DNA of 64,000 nt, taken from Bacteroides caecigallinarum. GTDB lineage: Bacteria; Bacteroidota; Bacteroidia; Bacteroidales; Bacteroidaceae. The translations under genes and the position numbers were made by a program. The notes below the pieces were generated by a model that searched no databases, was not told the origin of the DNA, and worked only from the letters and a program-made list of their open reading frames with translations. Below, one piece after another: positions 41,980 to 52,493 of the stretch. The stretch is from contig NZ_JADYTJ010000007.1 of the NCBI RefSeq assembly GCF_021531075.1, positions 29,977 through 93,976 on the forward strand, read 5' to 3'. Position 1 is the stretch's first letter. The number at the start of each line of letters is the position of its first letter.

Positions 41980-43374
41980 CTATTTTGTTTCTTGTGACCA
42001 TCCGCCACCAAGAGCCTTGTAGAGGTTTACAAGGGTAATCTGCTTGTCGCGTATTGCATTGCTCAATCCTATCTGTGCATCCAGATAACCACGCTGTGCA
42101 TCCAGCAAGTCGATATAACCGATTACTCCGTTGATATATTGCAGTTCAGCAAGGTCAAGAGCACTTTTCGAAGCCTGTTCCAGTCTCAATCTGGTTTCGT
42201 ATATATCGCGTGTTTTGTTGAATTCCACGATTGCGTTTCTTGCATCCTTGAATGCGTTTAGTACAGCTTTTTCGTAAGCGTATGTGGCCTGCTCGTATGC
42301 GGCTTTCTTTGCTTTTAGTGCCGCACGATTCTTTCCAAAATTGAATATCGGGGTAATGAGCGAACCGGTAATAAGGTGATGTGGAGATTTGAATATATCT
42401 TTCAACTCCTCACTTTCAGCTCCGTATGATGCTGTCAGAGTCAGTCTTGGAAACATATTTGTGAATGCCACTCCGACTGCTGCATTTGCAGCGATAAGCG
42501 ACTGTTCCGCTTGTCTTACATCTGGACGTCTTTCCAAAAGGCTTGATGGTAAACCAACTGGTAGGGTAGCCGGTAGCAATACATCTTCAGGCAGCACTGA
42601 GCGGTTTATATGATGTGGATATTCGCCTGTAAGGAAAGCTATTTCATTTTCTTTCAATGATATTTTCTTTTCAAGATCAGGAATAAGAGTTGCTGTTCTG
42701 GCCAATTCCACCTGGGCCTGTCTGAACGCTGTTTCGTTTGTCAATCCACCTTCATATCTGATTCTGGCAAGATACAGACTTTCACGTCTCGCATCAACAG
42801 TCTTTCTGACTATGGCCAACTCATTGTCTAATGCCACCAATTCGAAATATGATTGTGCCATTTGCGCAATGAGACTCATTTTCAGAGCGCGCTGATTTTC
42901 TATGGATCCCATAAAATCAGCCATACTCTTATCACGTGCCCAACGTAGGTTACCCCATAAATCCACTTCCCATGAAATTCCGAATTTAATATCAAACTGG
43001 TCGTCCGGTTTACGGTTATTTCCACCGTAATTTTCCACTTCCTCTTCGGAGTAAATCCTGTTGGTTATAGCTGGAAACATGTTAGCCCAGTCGATACGCT
43101 TCATAGCAGCCAGCTCTTTTATACGTGCGCCGGCTATAAGCATATCCTTGTTGTATTCAAGTGTTTTCCTTATCAAAGCCTGTAGCGTAGTGTCCGTATA
43201 AAGTTCTTCCCAAGGGAAATCACCCATTGACGTACTGTCCATGCTCATGCTGTCAAGCACTTCGGGCATCTCAATCTGAGGACGTGTATAGTGCTTTCCT
43301 AACTGGCAACCACCGATAGTGGAAGCCATTAGGAAGAAGATTGTCAGTCTTAATATAGATGCTATATGTTTCAT
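41980..43374 (-). CDS. Outer-membrane efflux lipoprotein (TolC/NodT type)
   Basis: 464 residues. Signal peptide with lipobox ending IGGC (Cys near 23), then the typical outer-membrane factor composition, with two long repeats of helical hairpins and LPVGLPSSLLERRPDVRQAEQ, a family hallmark. It forms the outer-membrane channel of a tripartite RND pump and is last in the operon, 3 bp after the permease gene. Confidence 0.9.
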   Translation of the reverse strand: MKHIASILRLTIFFLMASTIGGCQLGKHYTRPQIEMPEVLDSMSMDSTSMGDFPWEELYTDTTLQALIRKTLEYNKDMLIAGARIKELAAMKRIDWANMFPAITNRIYSEEEVENYGGNNRKPDDQFDIKFGISWEVDLWGNLRWARDKSMADFMGSIENQRALKMSLIAQMAQSYFELVALDNELAIVRKTVDARRESLYLARIRYEGGLTNETAFRQAQVELARTATLIPDLEKKISLKENEIAFLTGEYPHHINRSVLPEDVLLPATLPVGLPSSLLERRPDVRQAEQSLIAANAAVGVAFTNMFPRLTLTASYGAESEELKDIFKSPHHLITGSLITPIFNFGKNRAALKAKKAAYEQATYAYEKAVLNAFKDARNAIVEFNKTRDIYETRLRLEQASKSALDLAELQYINGVIGYIDLLDAQRGYLDAQIGLSNAIRDKQITLVNLYKALGGGWSQETK

Positions 43375-43377
43375 AAA

Positions 43378-46300
43378 TTATGCTTTCTTTATGTTGATAC
43401 GTTTCTGTTTAATTTTGCCTGTAGCCTTATATATCATTACGAAGAAGAATGGCACAAGCACTATACCTACTGTAACGGCTATTATCATTCCGAAGAATAC
43501 TCCGGTGCCGATAGCTTGTCGGCTCGCAGAGCCCGGACCTGTAGCCAATACCATTGGAAGCATACCAAGGATAAATGCCAATGATGTCATAAGGATAGGG
43601 CGGAAACGTAATTGTGCCGCATGTATGGCAGATTCTATCACATCTCTGCCTTTATCTACCTCGTCTTTTGCGAATTCCACGATAAGGATGGCATTCTTTG
43701 CAGCAAGACCGATAAGCATTACAAGACCAATCTGGAAGTAGGTATCGTTCTCAAGTCCGCACAATGTTACTCCGGCGTATGCTCCGAGTACTGCAACCGG
43801 AAGTGAAATCAATACAGCGATAGGTACAGTCCAGCTTTCATAAAGTGCTGCCAGAAAGAGGAATACAAACAGGAATACCAGTGACAATATAATACCTGTC
43901 TGTCCGCCTGCCTGCTTTTCCTGATATGACAGACCACTCCATTCCACACCAATGTTGTCAGGAAGTTTATCGCGTGCTATCTGTTCCAGAATTTCCATTA
44001 CTTGTCCTGAACTGGCACCGTTGGCAGTTGTACCACGTATAACAGATGTATTGAACATATTGAAACGTTTGATACTACCAGGACCTGTAGTGTAGTCTGT
44101 TGTTCCAAGTGCAGTAAGCGGGATCATGTCTCCTGACGAACCTTTGACGAAGAAGAGACCTATATTCTCACGCTGTTGGCGATAAGGAGCTTCAGCCTGG
44201 ATATATACACGGTAGATACGGTTGAACATATTGAAATCGTTCACATATACTGAACCTGTGTAAGTTTTCATTGTAGAGAACACATCTGCCATTGGTACTC
44301 CTGAGAGTTTCACCTTGTCGCGGTCAACATCGAAATACAACTGAGGAATTTCAGCCTGCAGTGATGATGACAGACCTGCAATCTCTTTACGCATAGAAGC
44401 ATAATGCATCAGGGTATCTGTAGCCCGTACCAAATCGTCGTATGTGGCCTCACCTCTGGCTTCAAGCTGCATTTCGAAACCTCCGGCTGTACCAAGTCCC
44501 GGAATTACAGGTGGTGTAGAAAGATAAACCTTGCTTTCTGGATATTTAGAAAGTTCTTTCTGAACTCGGTCCATTACCTCGTCTATGGTAGTATTGTCAC
44601 GCTCTTTCCACTCTTTCAGGATAACTGTGAGCTGGCTTCTCGCTTGGCTTGTTCCCACACGTGGACTGGTACCTGTAACGTTCTGTACATATTCCACAGC
44701 AGGGTCTTTCATTATGAATTCAATTGCTCTGTCAGTAACCTTGCGTGTACGTTCAAGTGTGGCAGTCTCAGGCAATTCAAGCTCTACAGTGAAATATCCC
44801 TGGTCCTCTACCGGAAGGAAGCTGGTAGGAACCAATCTGTGGAACACATATATAAATATGAGTGCCATACCGAAACCTGCCATTACGCGGCGCGGATTCT
44901 TGATTATACGTTTTATATATTTCACGTACTGGTTATTACCGATACCCAGCCATTTGTTTATCCAGTTGAACACTCTGTTTTTAGGCTTGTCCGGATCTGT
45001 AGGTTTCAATATCAGAGAACACATCACCGGACTTAATGTCAATGCCACAACAGTGGAAAGAAGTACTGACACAACGATTGTCACTGTAAACTGACGGTAC
45101 AACTGTCCTGTGATACCGGAAAGGAAACTTACAGGAACGAACACCGCAGCCAGCACAAGTGATGTTGCTATTACGGCTCCAACAAGACCTTCCATAGCTT
45201 TCTTTGTGGCCTCGTAAGGACTGAGTTTTTCCTCCTCCATTATTCGTTCCACATTTTCCACCACCACGATGGCATCGTCCACTACTATACCGATTGCAAG
45301 TACAAGTCCCAAAAGTGTAAGCATATTGAGTGAGAACCCGAATATCAGCATGAAACCGAATGTACCGATAAGCGATATAGGTACTGCCACGACCGGAATG
45401 AGCGTCGCTCTCCAGCTCTGAAGTGACAGGAAGACCACCACAATCACCAGGAACAATGCCTCGAACAGTGTCTTGTACACCTCATGGATAGACTGCGAGA
45501 TGTAGTTTGTCATATCGAACGGGAAATTGTATTCCAGACCTTCCGGGAATGTCTGGCTGATTTCCTCCATTGTATCTTTCACTCTTTGTGCCACTTCCAT
45601 TGCGTTGGCTCCCGGGAGCATGTATATGCCAAGCACAGCTGCGTTACCACCGTTGATTCCACTCTCGGTACTGTATGATGATGCCTCGAGCGAAACTCTT
45701 GCCACATCCTTCATTCTGATAAGTGAACCGTCGGGATTTGCTCTAAGCACTATTTCTTCAAACTGGGATGCAGAAGAAAGACGTCCCTGGGCTGTGATAG
45801 GTATGGTAATATCTATTCCGTTCGACATAGGCTGCTGACCGAGTACTCCGGCTGCCGACTCACGGTTCTGGTCTTTCAATGCACTCTGCAAATCCTTTAC
45901 TGTCAGTCCGTAATTGGCAAGCTTGGCAGGGTCAACCCAAATCTGCATTGCGTAATAACGGCTACCGATGTTCGATACGCGACCCACCCCAGGAATACGG
46001 CGCAGAAGGTCGAGAACATAAAGTGTGGCAAAGTTACTAAGATAGATTTCGTCAAACTTAGGGTCGTCAGATACTAATGTAAGGGTCATAAGCTGGCTGG
46101 CAGCCTGTTTCTCCACTTCTATACCGTTCTGAACAACTTCCGCCGGAAGTCTTGATTCAGCCAGTTTCACACGGTTCTGTATTTCAACGGATGCCATATC
46201 AGGATCGGCAGATATATCGAAAGTTACCGTAGCCGAGAAACTACCTGTATTCGAACTGTTTGATTCCATATAAAGCATACCGGGAGTACCGTTGAGTTCT

Positions 46301-46503
46301 TGCTCGATAGGAGTTGCCACCGCCTGAGAAACGGTTACGGCACTCGCACCCGGATATGAGGCGCTGATTTTAACCACAGGCGGAGTAATCTGTGGGTATT
46401 GGTCGATAGGAAGCATCATCAATCCTATGATACCTACTATGACAATAAGTATTGAGATGACAGCCGAGAATACCGGCCTGTCTATAAAGAAACTTACTTT
46501 CAT
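43378..46503 (-). CDS. RND efflux permease (AcrB/HAE1 family)
   Basis: 1041 residues, the full normal length. Twelve membrane segments in two halves with large periplasmic loops. Typical stretches: FFIDRPVFSAVISILIVIVG, DQYPQITPP, GIVVDDAIVVVENVERIM (the Asp pair used for proton transfer) and GLAAKNAILIVEFAKD. It pumps drugs, bile salts or other hydrophobic compounds out by proton exchange with the adaptor and channel encoded alongside. The substrate is not readable from sequence. Confidence 0.93.
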   Translation of the reverse strand: MKVSFFIDRPVFSAVISILIVIVGIIGLMMLPIDQYPQITPPVVKISASYPGASAVTVSQAVATPIEQELNGTPGMLYMESNSSNTGSFSATVTFDISADPDMASVEIQNRVKLAESRLPAEVVQNGIEVEKQAASQLMTLTLVSDDPKFDEIYLSNFATLYVLDLLRRIPGVGRVSNIGSRYYAMQIWVDPAKLANYGLTVKDLQSALKDQNRESAAGVLGQQPMSNGIDITIPITAQGRLSSASQFEEIVLRANPDGSLIRMKDVARVSLEASSYSTESGINGGNAAVLGIYMLPGANAMEVAQRVKDTMEEISQTFPEGLEYNFPFDMTNYISQSIHEVYKTLFEALFLVIVVVFLSLQSWRATLIPVVAVPISLIGTFGFMLIFGFSLNMLTLLGLVLAIGIVVDDAIVVVENVERIMEEEKLSPYEATKKAMEGLVGAVIATSLVLAAVFVPVSFLSGITGQLYRQFTVTIVVSVLLSTVVALTLSPVMCSLILKPTDPDKPKNRVFNWINKWLGIGNNQYVKYIKRIIKNPRRVMAGFGMALIFIYVFHRLVPTSFLPVEDQGYFTVELELPETATLERTRKVTDRAIEFIMKDPAVEYVQNVTGTSPRVGTSQARSQLTVILKEWKERDNTTIDEVMDRVQKELSKYPESKVYLSTPPVIPGLGTAGGFEMQLEARGEATYDDLVRATDTLMHYASMRKEIAGLSSSLQAEIPQLYFDVDRDKVKLSGVPMADVFSTMKTYTGSVYVNDFNMFNRIYRVYIQAEAPYRQQRENIGLFFVKGSSGDMIPLTALGTTDYTTGPGSIKRFNMFNTSVIRGTTANGASSGQVMEILEQIARDKLPDNIGVEWSGLSYQEKQAGGQTGIILSLVFLFVFLFLAALYESWTVPIAVLISLPVAVLGAYAGVTLCGLENDTYFQIGLVMLIGLAAKNAILIVEFAKDEVDKGRDVIESAIHAAQLRFRPILMTSLAFILGMLPMVLATGPGSASRQAIGTGVFFGMIIAVTVGIVLVPFFFVMIYKATGKIKQKRINIKKA

Positions 46504-46539
46504 AAATTGTAGCTTGGTTAGTTTACCTCTGTGTTAATT

Positions 46540-47754
46540 TCACTTGCTTGTAGTGCTGCTGTCATTGTCAGCCTTGTTTTCCTCCTGGCTTATATCTTCA
46601 GGAGCTACCTGTACTTTCACTCCCGGTGTCAGCTTGTGGTAACCTTCTGTCACAATCATTTCTCCCGGTGCCAGACCTCTTTCCACTACAACATCGTTCT
46701 TGAATTCCGGACCTATCTCGATGAAGCGTCTTTCTGCTACGGAGTCACGTCGCATCACGAATACGTATGATCCGCCTTTTTCGATGATAAGTGATTTCTT
46801 TGGAATAACTGTAGCATTCTCTCTTACGTCGAGAAGTACTTTTACGCTTGTAAACTGTCCCGGAAGAAGTACATGTTCGGGATTTGGAAGTTCAGCTCTT
46901 ACCTGGAATGTACCTGTCTTTGGATTAACCTGCGGAGCCGCGAAATCCACCAGACCTTTGTGCTCATATACGGTATTGTCCGGCAGTGTAACCGTTACAG
47001 TTTGTTTCCATGTACGTGTAGTATCTTTCTGACCGAATGTAACGTTTCTTTCCTTGCTTTTAAGATAGTCAAGGGCTGTCATGCTGAAATCCACGTTTAC
47101 GGTGTCACTCTTTACAATTGTGGCAAGCAGTGATTTGCCTCCTGTTCCTACCAGTGTTCCCGGGTCAACAAGTCTTTCACTTATATGTCCTGAAATAGGG
47201 GAGCGTACGATGGTATATCCCAGTTCCTGTTCGGCCTGTTCAAGGTCAGCCTTGCTCATTCCTACACTAGCCTCTGCCGTTTCGTACGCTGCAATGGCAT
47301 TGTCCAGATCCAGCTGGCTGGCAGCGTTCTGTTCATAAAGTGGGCGGATACGGTCCAAATCACGTTTGGCTTTCAGAGCCGTAGCCTCGTCTTTCTTTAA
47401 TTGTGCTCTGGCCTTGTCTGCTTTTGCGCGGTATTGGTCCTGATTGATGACAAAAAGTACCTGATCTTTTTTAACGTAACTACCTTCTTCAAAGTGCATT
47501 CTTTCCAGGAAGCCTTCCACTCTGGCTCTGACTTCAACAAAAAGTTGCGCTCTGATTCGTCCTACATAATCTCCATAGATTTCAACATTCTCCTGTACGA
47601 CAGGTTGCACACATACTATAGGTCTTTCGACGACAGGTTTTTCTTTCCTGTTGAAGATAAAATAAAGACCTACTACTAAGATAATGCAGATGCATGCGTA
47701 AATGGCCTGTTTCTTCTTGAACTTCAAGTCTCTCTTTGTTAAAAATCGTTTCAT
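46540..47754 (-). CDS. RND periplasmic adaptor (membrane fusion protein)
   Basis: 404 residues. N-terminal membrane segment (about 17-33), lipoyl halves around a coiled-coil hairpin (GRIRAQLFVEVRARVEGFL and VRSPISGHISERLVDPGT), then beta-barrel and membrane-proximal domains. The C-terminus is charged and Asp/Ser-rich. First gene of the operon. No regulator gene is next to it, and the leader between it and the divergent gene is about 280 bp. Confidence 0.92.
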   Translation of the reverse strand: MKRFLTKRDLKFKKKQAIYACICIILVVGLYFIFNRKEKPVVERPIVCVQPVVQENVEIYGDYVGRIRAQLFVEVRARVEGFLERMHFEEGSYVKKDQVLFVINQDQYRAKADKARAQLKKDEATALKAKRDLDRIRPLYEQNAASQLDLDNAIAAYETAEASVGMSKADLEQAEQELGYTIVRSPISGHISERLVDPGTLVGTGGKSLLATIVKSDTVNVDFSMTALDYLKSKERNVTFGQKDTTRTWKQTVTVTLPDNTVYEHKGLVDFAAPQVNPKTGTFQVRAELPNPEHVLLPGQFTSVKVLLDVRENATVIPKKSLIIEKGGSYVFVMRRDSVAERRFIEIGPEFKNDVVVERGLAPGEMIVTEGYHKLTPGVKVQVAPEDISQEENKADNDSSTTSK

Positions 47755-48040
47755 ATACTTATCTGTTAATATTTTAGATGCCGAATTAGCTATGACAATC
47801 TATGTGCCATAATTGTAACGGAAATCCTATCTTGTTGTAAATAAATTGTTTAAGATATTTTGTTAAGTAGTCTTTGTTATAATACTGTGTAATTTTTCCA
47901 CAAAACTGTGGAAACGATATGTGATTTTTTCTGTCTCTTATTCAGGTACAGATAAATTTTTTGTACAATATTGCATTGCAAAGATACACATAAAATAGGA
48001 ATAATTAATACCTTTGCAGCCGAAAACAAAACTTGACTAT

Positions 48041-49420
48041 ATGGAACATCTTCAGACGACAGAAAAAGTACACGATGAACTGTTGCTTCATCGACGTGTA
48101 GATTTACTTCTACGTACCGGAAAACTATTGGTTGAGAGTCTTGCAGACACCAACCGTGTGGTAAGAAACATGAAGCGTACTGCCGCTTTCCTGGGTATTC
48201 CGGAAGAAAAACTTCACATCAATGTCAGCTTCACAATGCTTATGGTAAATGTGAGTGATGGTGATTACTCATTTACTAAATTCCAAAGAATAGAAGGTCA
48301 TGGAGTGAATATGACAGCTATTTCCGCTGTAAGTAAATTGTCTTGGCGTGCCATAGAGAACGATTACACACTCGACCAATACGAGGCAGAACTGGAAGAA
48401 ATTCGCAAGCGCAAACGTAACTATACTCCTTGGCAAGTAGCTATCGGTGCCGGATTTGCCTGCGGCGGTTTCTGTATTCAGTTCGGTTGCGACTGGGTTG
48501 CGTTTCTCTATGCTTCAATAGCAGCCATTATCGGTATGAGAGTTCGTGCACACTGCAACGAATCAGGACTTAACCATTATATGGGTATTGCCATTGCCGC
48601 GTTTGTCTCAACTATGATAGCATGGGCTTCAACTCTATTGCCCGCTTCATGGACATCAACACCTTGGCATCCTCTGTTGGCATGCGCGCTGTTTATCGTA
48701 CCGGGTGTTCCTTTGATAAACTTTGTCGATGATATGCTCGACAATTACATCCAGGTTGGTGTTGTCAGAGCTGTCAATACTCTGCTTATGGTTTCTGCAA
48801 TGGCTTTCGGTATCGCGTTTGCCGTTAAGATTTGCCACATTGAGAATTTCTTCCCTACTATCAGTATGGTTCCTCATCACAATTATTTCGAGTATGCCAT
48901 AGCTGCTGCCATTTCTGCAATGGGATTCTCTATGATATTCAATATACCGCGCCGTCTGTTGTGGGTTGTTGCCATAGGAGGTATTATAGCTGTTTGTACA
49001 CGTAACTTCGTAAATCTCGGTCCGAGTACAGACAATATCGGTCTTGACATGGGACTGGTGATGGGATCGTTTGCAGGTTCTGTATTGGTGAGCCTTATAG
49101 CTATCAAGGCTGTACACTGGTTCCACTGTCCAAACCACGTATTGACCATCCCTTCTGTTATTCCTATGATTCCGGGAGTTCTTATGTACCGTATGCTTTT
49201 CGGTATCATCAATATGAATGTGGAATCGCCTGAACAGATTTCAGTTTTGATGAAGGCTATCCAGAGCGGTATCACTTCGGGTATGGTGATATTGTGTATC
49301 TCCCTGGGAGTTGCCATTCCTAATATCTTCGGACGTAAATTTATCGCTAAGGAAAAGAACAAACGCCTGAAAGAAATTTTGGCAGACCGTAGAGCACGCG
49401 GCAAGTTCGTTGAATGGTAA
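48041..49420 (+). CDS. ThrE-type threonine/serine exporter family protein
   Basis: 459 residues from ATG 48041; the TTG at 48014 lies in the promoter. N-terminal soluble domain (DUF1212-like: LLRTGKLLVESLADTNRVVRNMKRTAAFLGI) followed by about ten hydrophobic segments, with the second half (DUF3815-like) containing IPSVIPMIPGVLMYRMLFG. Both parts are fused in one chain. Members export threonine or serine, though substrate in this clade is untested. Divergent from the efflux operon. A -7 box TACCTTTG is at 48009-48016. Confidence 0.85.
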   Translation: MEHLQTTEKVHDELLLHRRVDLLLRTGKLLVESLADTNRVVRNMKRTAAFLGIPEEKLHINVSFTMLMVNVSDGDYSFTKFQRIEGHGVNMTAISAVSKLSWRAIENDYTLDQYEAELEEIRKRKRNYTPWQVAIGAGFACGGFCIQFGCDWVAFLYASIAAIIGMRVRAHCNESGLNHYMGIAIAAFVSTMIAWASTLLPASWTSTPWHPLLACALFIVPGVPLINFVDDMLDNYIQVGVVRAVNTLLMVSAMAFGIAFAVKICHIENFFPTISMVPHHNYFEYAIAAAISAMGFSMIFNIPRRLLWVVAIGGIIAVCTRNFVNLGPSTDNIGLDMGLVMGSFAGSVLVSLIAIKAVHWFHCPNHVLTIPSVIPMIPGVLMYRMLFGIINMNVESPEQISVLMKAIQSGITSGMVILCISLGVAIPNIFGRKFIAKEKNKRLKEILADRRARGKFVEW

Positions 49421-49453
49421 TCAGTGCAGATTGATATAATACAATAAAAAAAA

Positions 49454-49495
49454 CAGCTCCGGCATAAGGAAACAAATCCCTATATGCCGGAGCTG
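49454..49495. terminator. Bidirectional terminator after the exporter
   Basis: CAGCTCCGGCATA (49454-49466) pairs with TATGCCGGAGCTG (49483-49495), followed by a T-run on the plus strand and preceded by an A-run. Confidence 0.85.
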
Positions 49496-49514
49496 ATTTT
49501 TTATATTTACTGAT

Positions 49515-50267
49515 TTATTGGTCAGGATTGTCAACTTTTCCTTTATATTCGTCAGGCAACGCACTCTCTATCACCTTGTAAGATTCTTCCATGAGTTCCT
49601 TGATGTTTTCAGGACCTTTGCATTTCGGGAAAATAGGCTTGTGGATAGTAAGCTTCATAGGATACCATGACAGCAGTTTGCCGGTACGTGGAAGTATATT
49701 GAACGAACCGTCAATAGTCAGCGGAACAACAGGAAGCTGAAGTTCGTCAGCCAACTGGAATGCTCCTTTTCTGAAGATTCCCATGTGTCCTGTAAATGTT
49801 CTTGCACCTTCAGGAAAAACCACCAGTGAAGTACCGTCTTTCAGTACGTGGAAAGCCTGTTCTATGGTCTCGTGAATTTTTCTCGGACCCGATTTGTCTA
49901 CGAAGATAAATCCTGCCGATTCGCAAGCCTTACCCACAAATGGTATTTTTCTAAGGCTTTTCTTCATCATCCATTTGAAGTTTCTTCCAAGGAAACCGTA
50001 AATAAGGAAGATGTCGAACGAACCCTGATGATTTGCCACAAAAACGTATGACTGATTTTGGTCTATGTTTTCACGTCCTGTCACCTTTATAGGAAGCAGC
50101 AACGTGTAGCATGTTATTTGAGACCATATTTTTCCGGGATAATACCCCCAGAAATGTCCGTTACCCAAATGGCATCCAATCATGGTTGTCAGTGCCGTAA
50201 GAATGGTTGTGACAAGGAAAATAGGCAACCAAATGCAAATTTGATAGATAATGAATAGAAATTTCAT
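49515..50267 (-). CDS. plsC: 1-acyl-glycerol-3-phosphate acyltransferase (PlsC family)
   Basis: 250 residues. Hydrophobic N-terminus, the acyltransferase box NHQGSFD (H-x4-D, about residue 75-81) and VFPEGART near 150. Transfers a second acyl chain to lysophosphatidic acid on the inner face of the membrane. It is the last gene of a minus-strand cluster and follows the phosphoesterase gene by 19 bp, so they are probably co-transcribed. Confidence 0.88.
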   Translation of the reverse strand: MKFLFIIYQICIWLPIFLVTTILTALTTMIGCHLGNGHFWGYYPGKIWSQITCYTLLLPIKVTGRENIDQNQSYVFVANHQGSFDIFLIYGFLGRNFKWMMKKSLRKIPFVGKACESAGFIFVDKSGPRKIHETIEQAFHVLKDGTSLVVFPEGARTFTGHMGIFRKGAFQLADELQLPVVPLTIDGSFNILPRTGKLLSWYPMKLTIHKPIFPKCKGPENIKELMEESYKVIESALPDEYKGKVDNPDQ

Positions 50268-50286
50268 ATTTTGAGTTTTTAAGTTT

Positions 50287-51444
50287 TTAAGTTCTTGAGT
50301 TTTTTAGAGTGATAATTGTTATTTCCGGCCATGCTCCAAGGCGCATCGGGAATAGTACATGTCCTAGTCCTATGTTTACGTAAAGTCCTTTATCACCATC
50401 CATATACATACCATTGTGTTCCGGATAGATGAACGATGAAACGGACAGTCCGAAGAATGTAATCTGCATATCATGTGTATGTCCGGACAGAGTGAGTTCT
50501 ATATCCGATTTTGGCAGAACCTCTCTACGCCAGTGGGTAGGGTCGTGGCTCATCAATATCTGAAACATATCTTCGGTACCAGTTGAGGCCTCTTTCAGAC
50601 GGGCATAGTCTGGGAAGGGCGGGCGTCCGCTGTTTTCTACTCCTATCACTGCTATAGAGTCATTACCTCTTCTGATGATGGTATGACTGTTGTTCAGCAT
50701 TCTCCATCCCATCCTGTTTTCGCGGTTAATAAGCGAATCCAAATTGGCAAGTCTGTCGGCTTCGGAGTTCCATTTGACATATGTTCCATAGTCGTGGTTA
50801 CCCAATACAGAGTAAACACCATCCTTTGCCTTTAGTTCAGAGAATATTTCGGAAAACTCCAGAAGTTCGTCGGCACGGCTGTTTACCAGGTCGCCGGTAA
50901 ACAATGCCAGATCCGCATTCTGACTGTTGCATATATCTATCGCTTTTTTCAATGCTTCCGGATTTCCTTTCCAACTTCCGGAATGTATGTCCGAGAGTTG
51001 CAGAATCCTGTACCCGTCGAATTCTTCAGGCAGGTTGGCCGATGTAAATGTCACCTCTCTTACCTTGAAATTCTCTTTGCCTTTTATTGCTCCGAAAAGT
51101 ATATATCCCAGTATAGCCAGAGCAGGCAGACTTGATATGACTGCATGAGGAATTTTCAGTCCTGTAACTTTATTTATACCCCTCAGTAGAAGGCTGAATA
51201 AGACAAACGTCAGTTTGGGAATGCAGAAACATAAAGTTATGATAAGGTATATGCCGAAATAGTCGTGCAGACTGTCGTGCAAGGCTATGAAGAGAACCAG
51301 AAGCACAAGTAGTCCTATGGTAGGCCACCACAGAAGTCTTCTGTAAAGTTTGTTGTTTTTATACCTTATATATATACGGTATATGTACCAGTCCGGCAAC
51401 AACAGCATCAGCAGAAAAAATATTGTAACTCTAAGTAAGATCAT
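50287..51444 (-). CDS. Membrane-anchored calcineurin-like metallophosphoesterase
   Basis: 385 residues. About four hydrophobic segments in the first 120 residues, then the complete metallophosphoesterase motif set: LSDIHSG, TGDLVNS, GNHDYG and GHTHD. It resembles YkuE/UDP-diacylglucosamine hydrolase-like phosphoesterases. The natural substrate is unknown. With the acyltransferase downstream, a link to membrane lipid metabolism is possible. Confidence 0.85.
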   Translation of the reverse strand: MILLRVTIFFLLMLLLPDWYIYRIYIRYKNNKLYRRLLWWPTIGLLVLLVLFIALHDSLHDYFGIYLIITLCFCIPKLTFVLFSLLLRGINKVTGLKIPHAVISSLPALAILGYILFGAIKGKENFKVREVTFTSANLPEEFDGYRILQLSDIHSGSWKGNPEALKKAIDICNSQNADLALFTGDLVNSRADELLEFSEIFSELKAKDGVYSVLGNHDYGTYVKWNSEADRLANLDSLINRENRMGWRMLNNSHTIIRRGNDSIAVIGVENSGRPPFPDYARLKEASTGTEDMFQILMSHDPTHWRREVLPKSDIELTLSGHTHDMQITFFGLSVSSFIYPEHNGMYMDGDKGLYVNIGLGHVLFPMRLGAWPEITIITLKNSRT

Positions 51445-51496
51445 TAAGAATTAAAAATTAATAACTAACAACTAAAAACTAACAACTAAAAACTAA

Positions 51497-52399
51497 TTAT
51501 CCAATATTCGCCCTCAGATACTTTCTCATCTCGTCGGCAGTCTTGCCACGTCTTTCGGCATAGTCTGCAAGCTGTGCTTCATCTATTTTTCCTACACTAA
51601 AGTATCTTGACTGCGGATGTGCAAACATCAGTCCGCTAACCGAAGCATGAGGATGCATCATACCATTTTCAGTCAGAGTTATTCCTATACGCTTCATATC
51701 CAACAAATCATCGAGCAGAAAGTTCACCGAAATGTCGGGAAGTGACGGATAGCCTACGGCAGGGCGTATTCCGCAATACTTTTCGTTAAGCAATTCCTTT
51801 ATGCTCAGATTTTCGTCAGGAGCATACCCCCAGACCGATTTTCTGATTGTTTCATGAATCTTTTCTGCTGCCGCTTCAGCCAATCTTTCTGCCAAAGTCT
51901 TGCAGAGCATCATCTTATAGTCGTCGCCTTCAAACTCTTTTTCCATCTCTGGGTCGATAGTAGTGGCAAAACATCCCACAGTATCAGTCATACCATAGGA
52001 CGCAGGTCTTACAAAATCGCTCAGGCACAGGAACGGGTCAGAATCCTTAACTCTTGATTGTTGTCTTAACAGCGGAAATATTGTTCCTTCCATTATCAGA
52101 TTGTCGCCGTCCGAATTGGCATCCATCAGGCGGTACATTGCATAAACCTTAAAACGTCCGTCCAGGCTGTTGAGCATTCTTTGTGCTTCCTTGTGCAGTT
52201 GCATTGCCTCGGAAGCCTTTGGCCTTTCATCTTCCTTGAAAGATATAAGCCACATAGCACGACAGCCGTCACAGCCATGTATGTCGGCTATTGACGAATA
52301 TTTGGGCTGGAATCCCCATGCATGGAAAAAGTAAATCCAGTTTATGTAATCAGCCAGTTCGTGTATGTCGTATTCCTTTACGGTAATTTTTGTACGCAT
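51497..52399 (-). CDS. Stand-alone MetH activation-domain protein
   Basis: 300 residues, the size of a single domain. The methionine-synthase activation pattern is clear: GIRPAVGYPSLPD, then LTENGMMHPHASVSGLMFAHPQSRYFSVGKIDEAQLADYAERRGK. In most bacteria this is the C-terminal part of MetH and binds S-adenosylmethionine to repair oxidised cobalamin. Here it is separate, so it would act in trans on a shorter MetH encoded elsewhere. The first 100 residues contain GCDGCRAMW, two Cys of unknown meaning. Confidence 0.85.
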   Translation of the reverse strand: MRTKITVKEYDIHELADYINWIYFFHAWGFQPKYSSIADIHGCDGCRAMWLISFKEDERPKASEAMQLHKEAQRMLNSLDGRFKVYAMYRLMDANSDGDNLIMEGTIFPLLRQQSRVKDSDPFLCLSDFVRPASYGMTDTVGCFATTIDPEMEKEFEGDDYKMMLCKTLAERLAEAAAEKIHETIRKSVWGYAPDENLSIKELLNEKYCGIRPAVGYPSLPDISVNFLLDDLLDMKRIGITLTENGMMHPHASVSGLMFAHPQSRYFSVGKIDEAQLADYAERRGKTADEMRKYLRANIG

Positions 52400-52493
52400 T
52401 TCTTGAATTAAAAATTAAGAATTGAAAGTTGTTAGTTTTTAGTTGTTAGAACCGTCCGGATGGCAACTAATAACTAACAACTGTTTTCAAAAA

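Noticed and set aside
44404..45094. Long open frames on the plus strand inside the RND permease gene
   Set aside because: The permease on the other strand is full length with all motifs; these are antisense frames.
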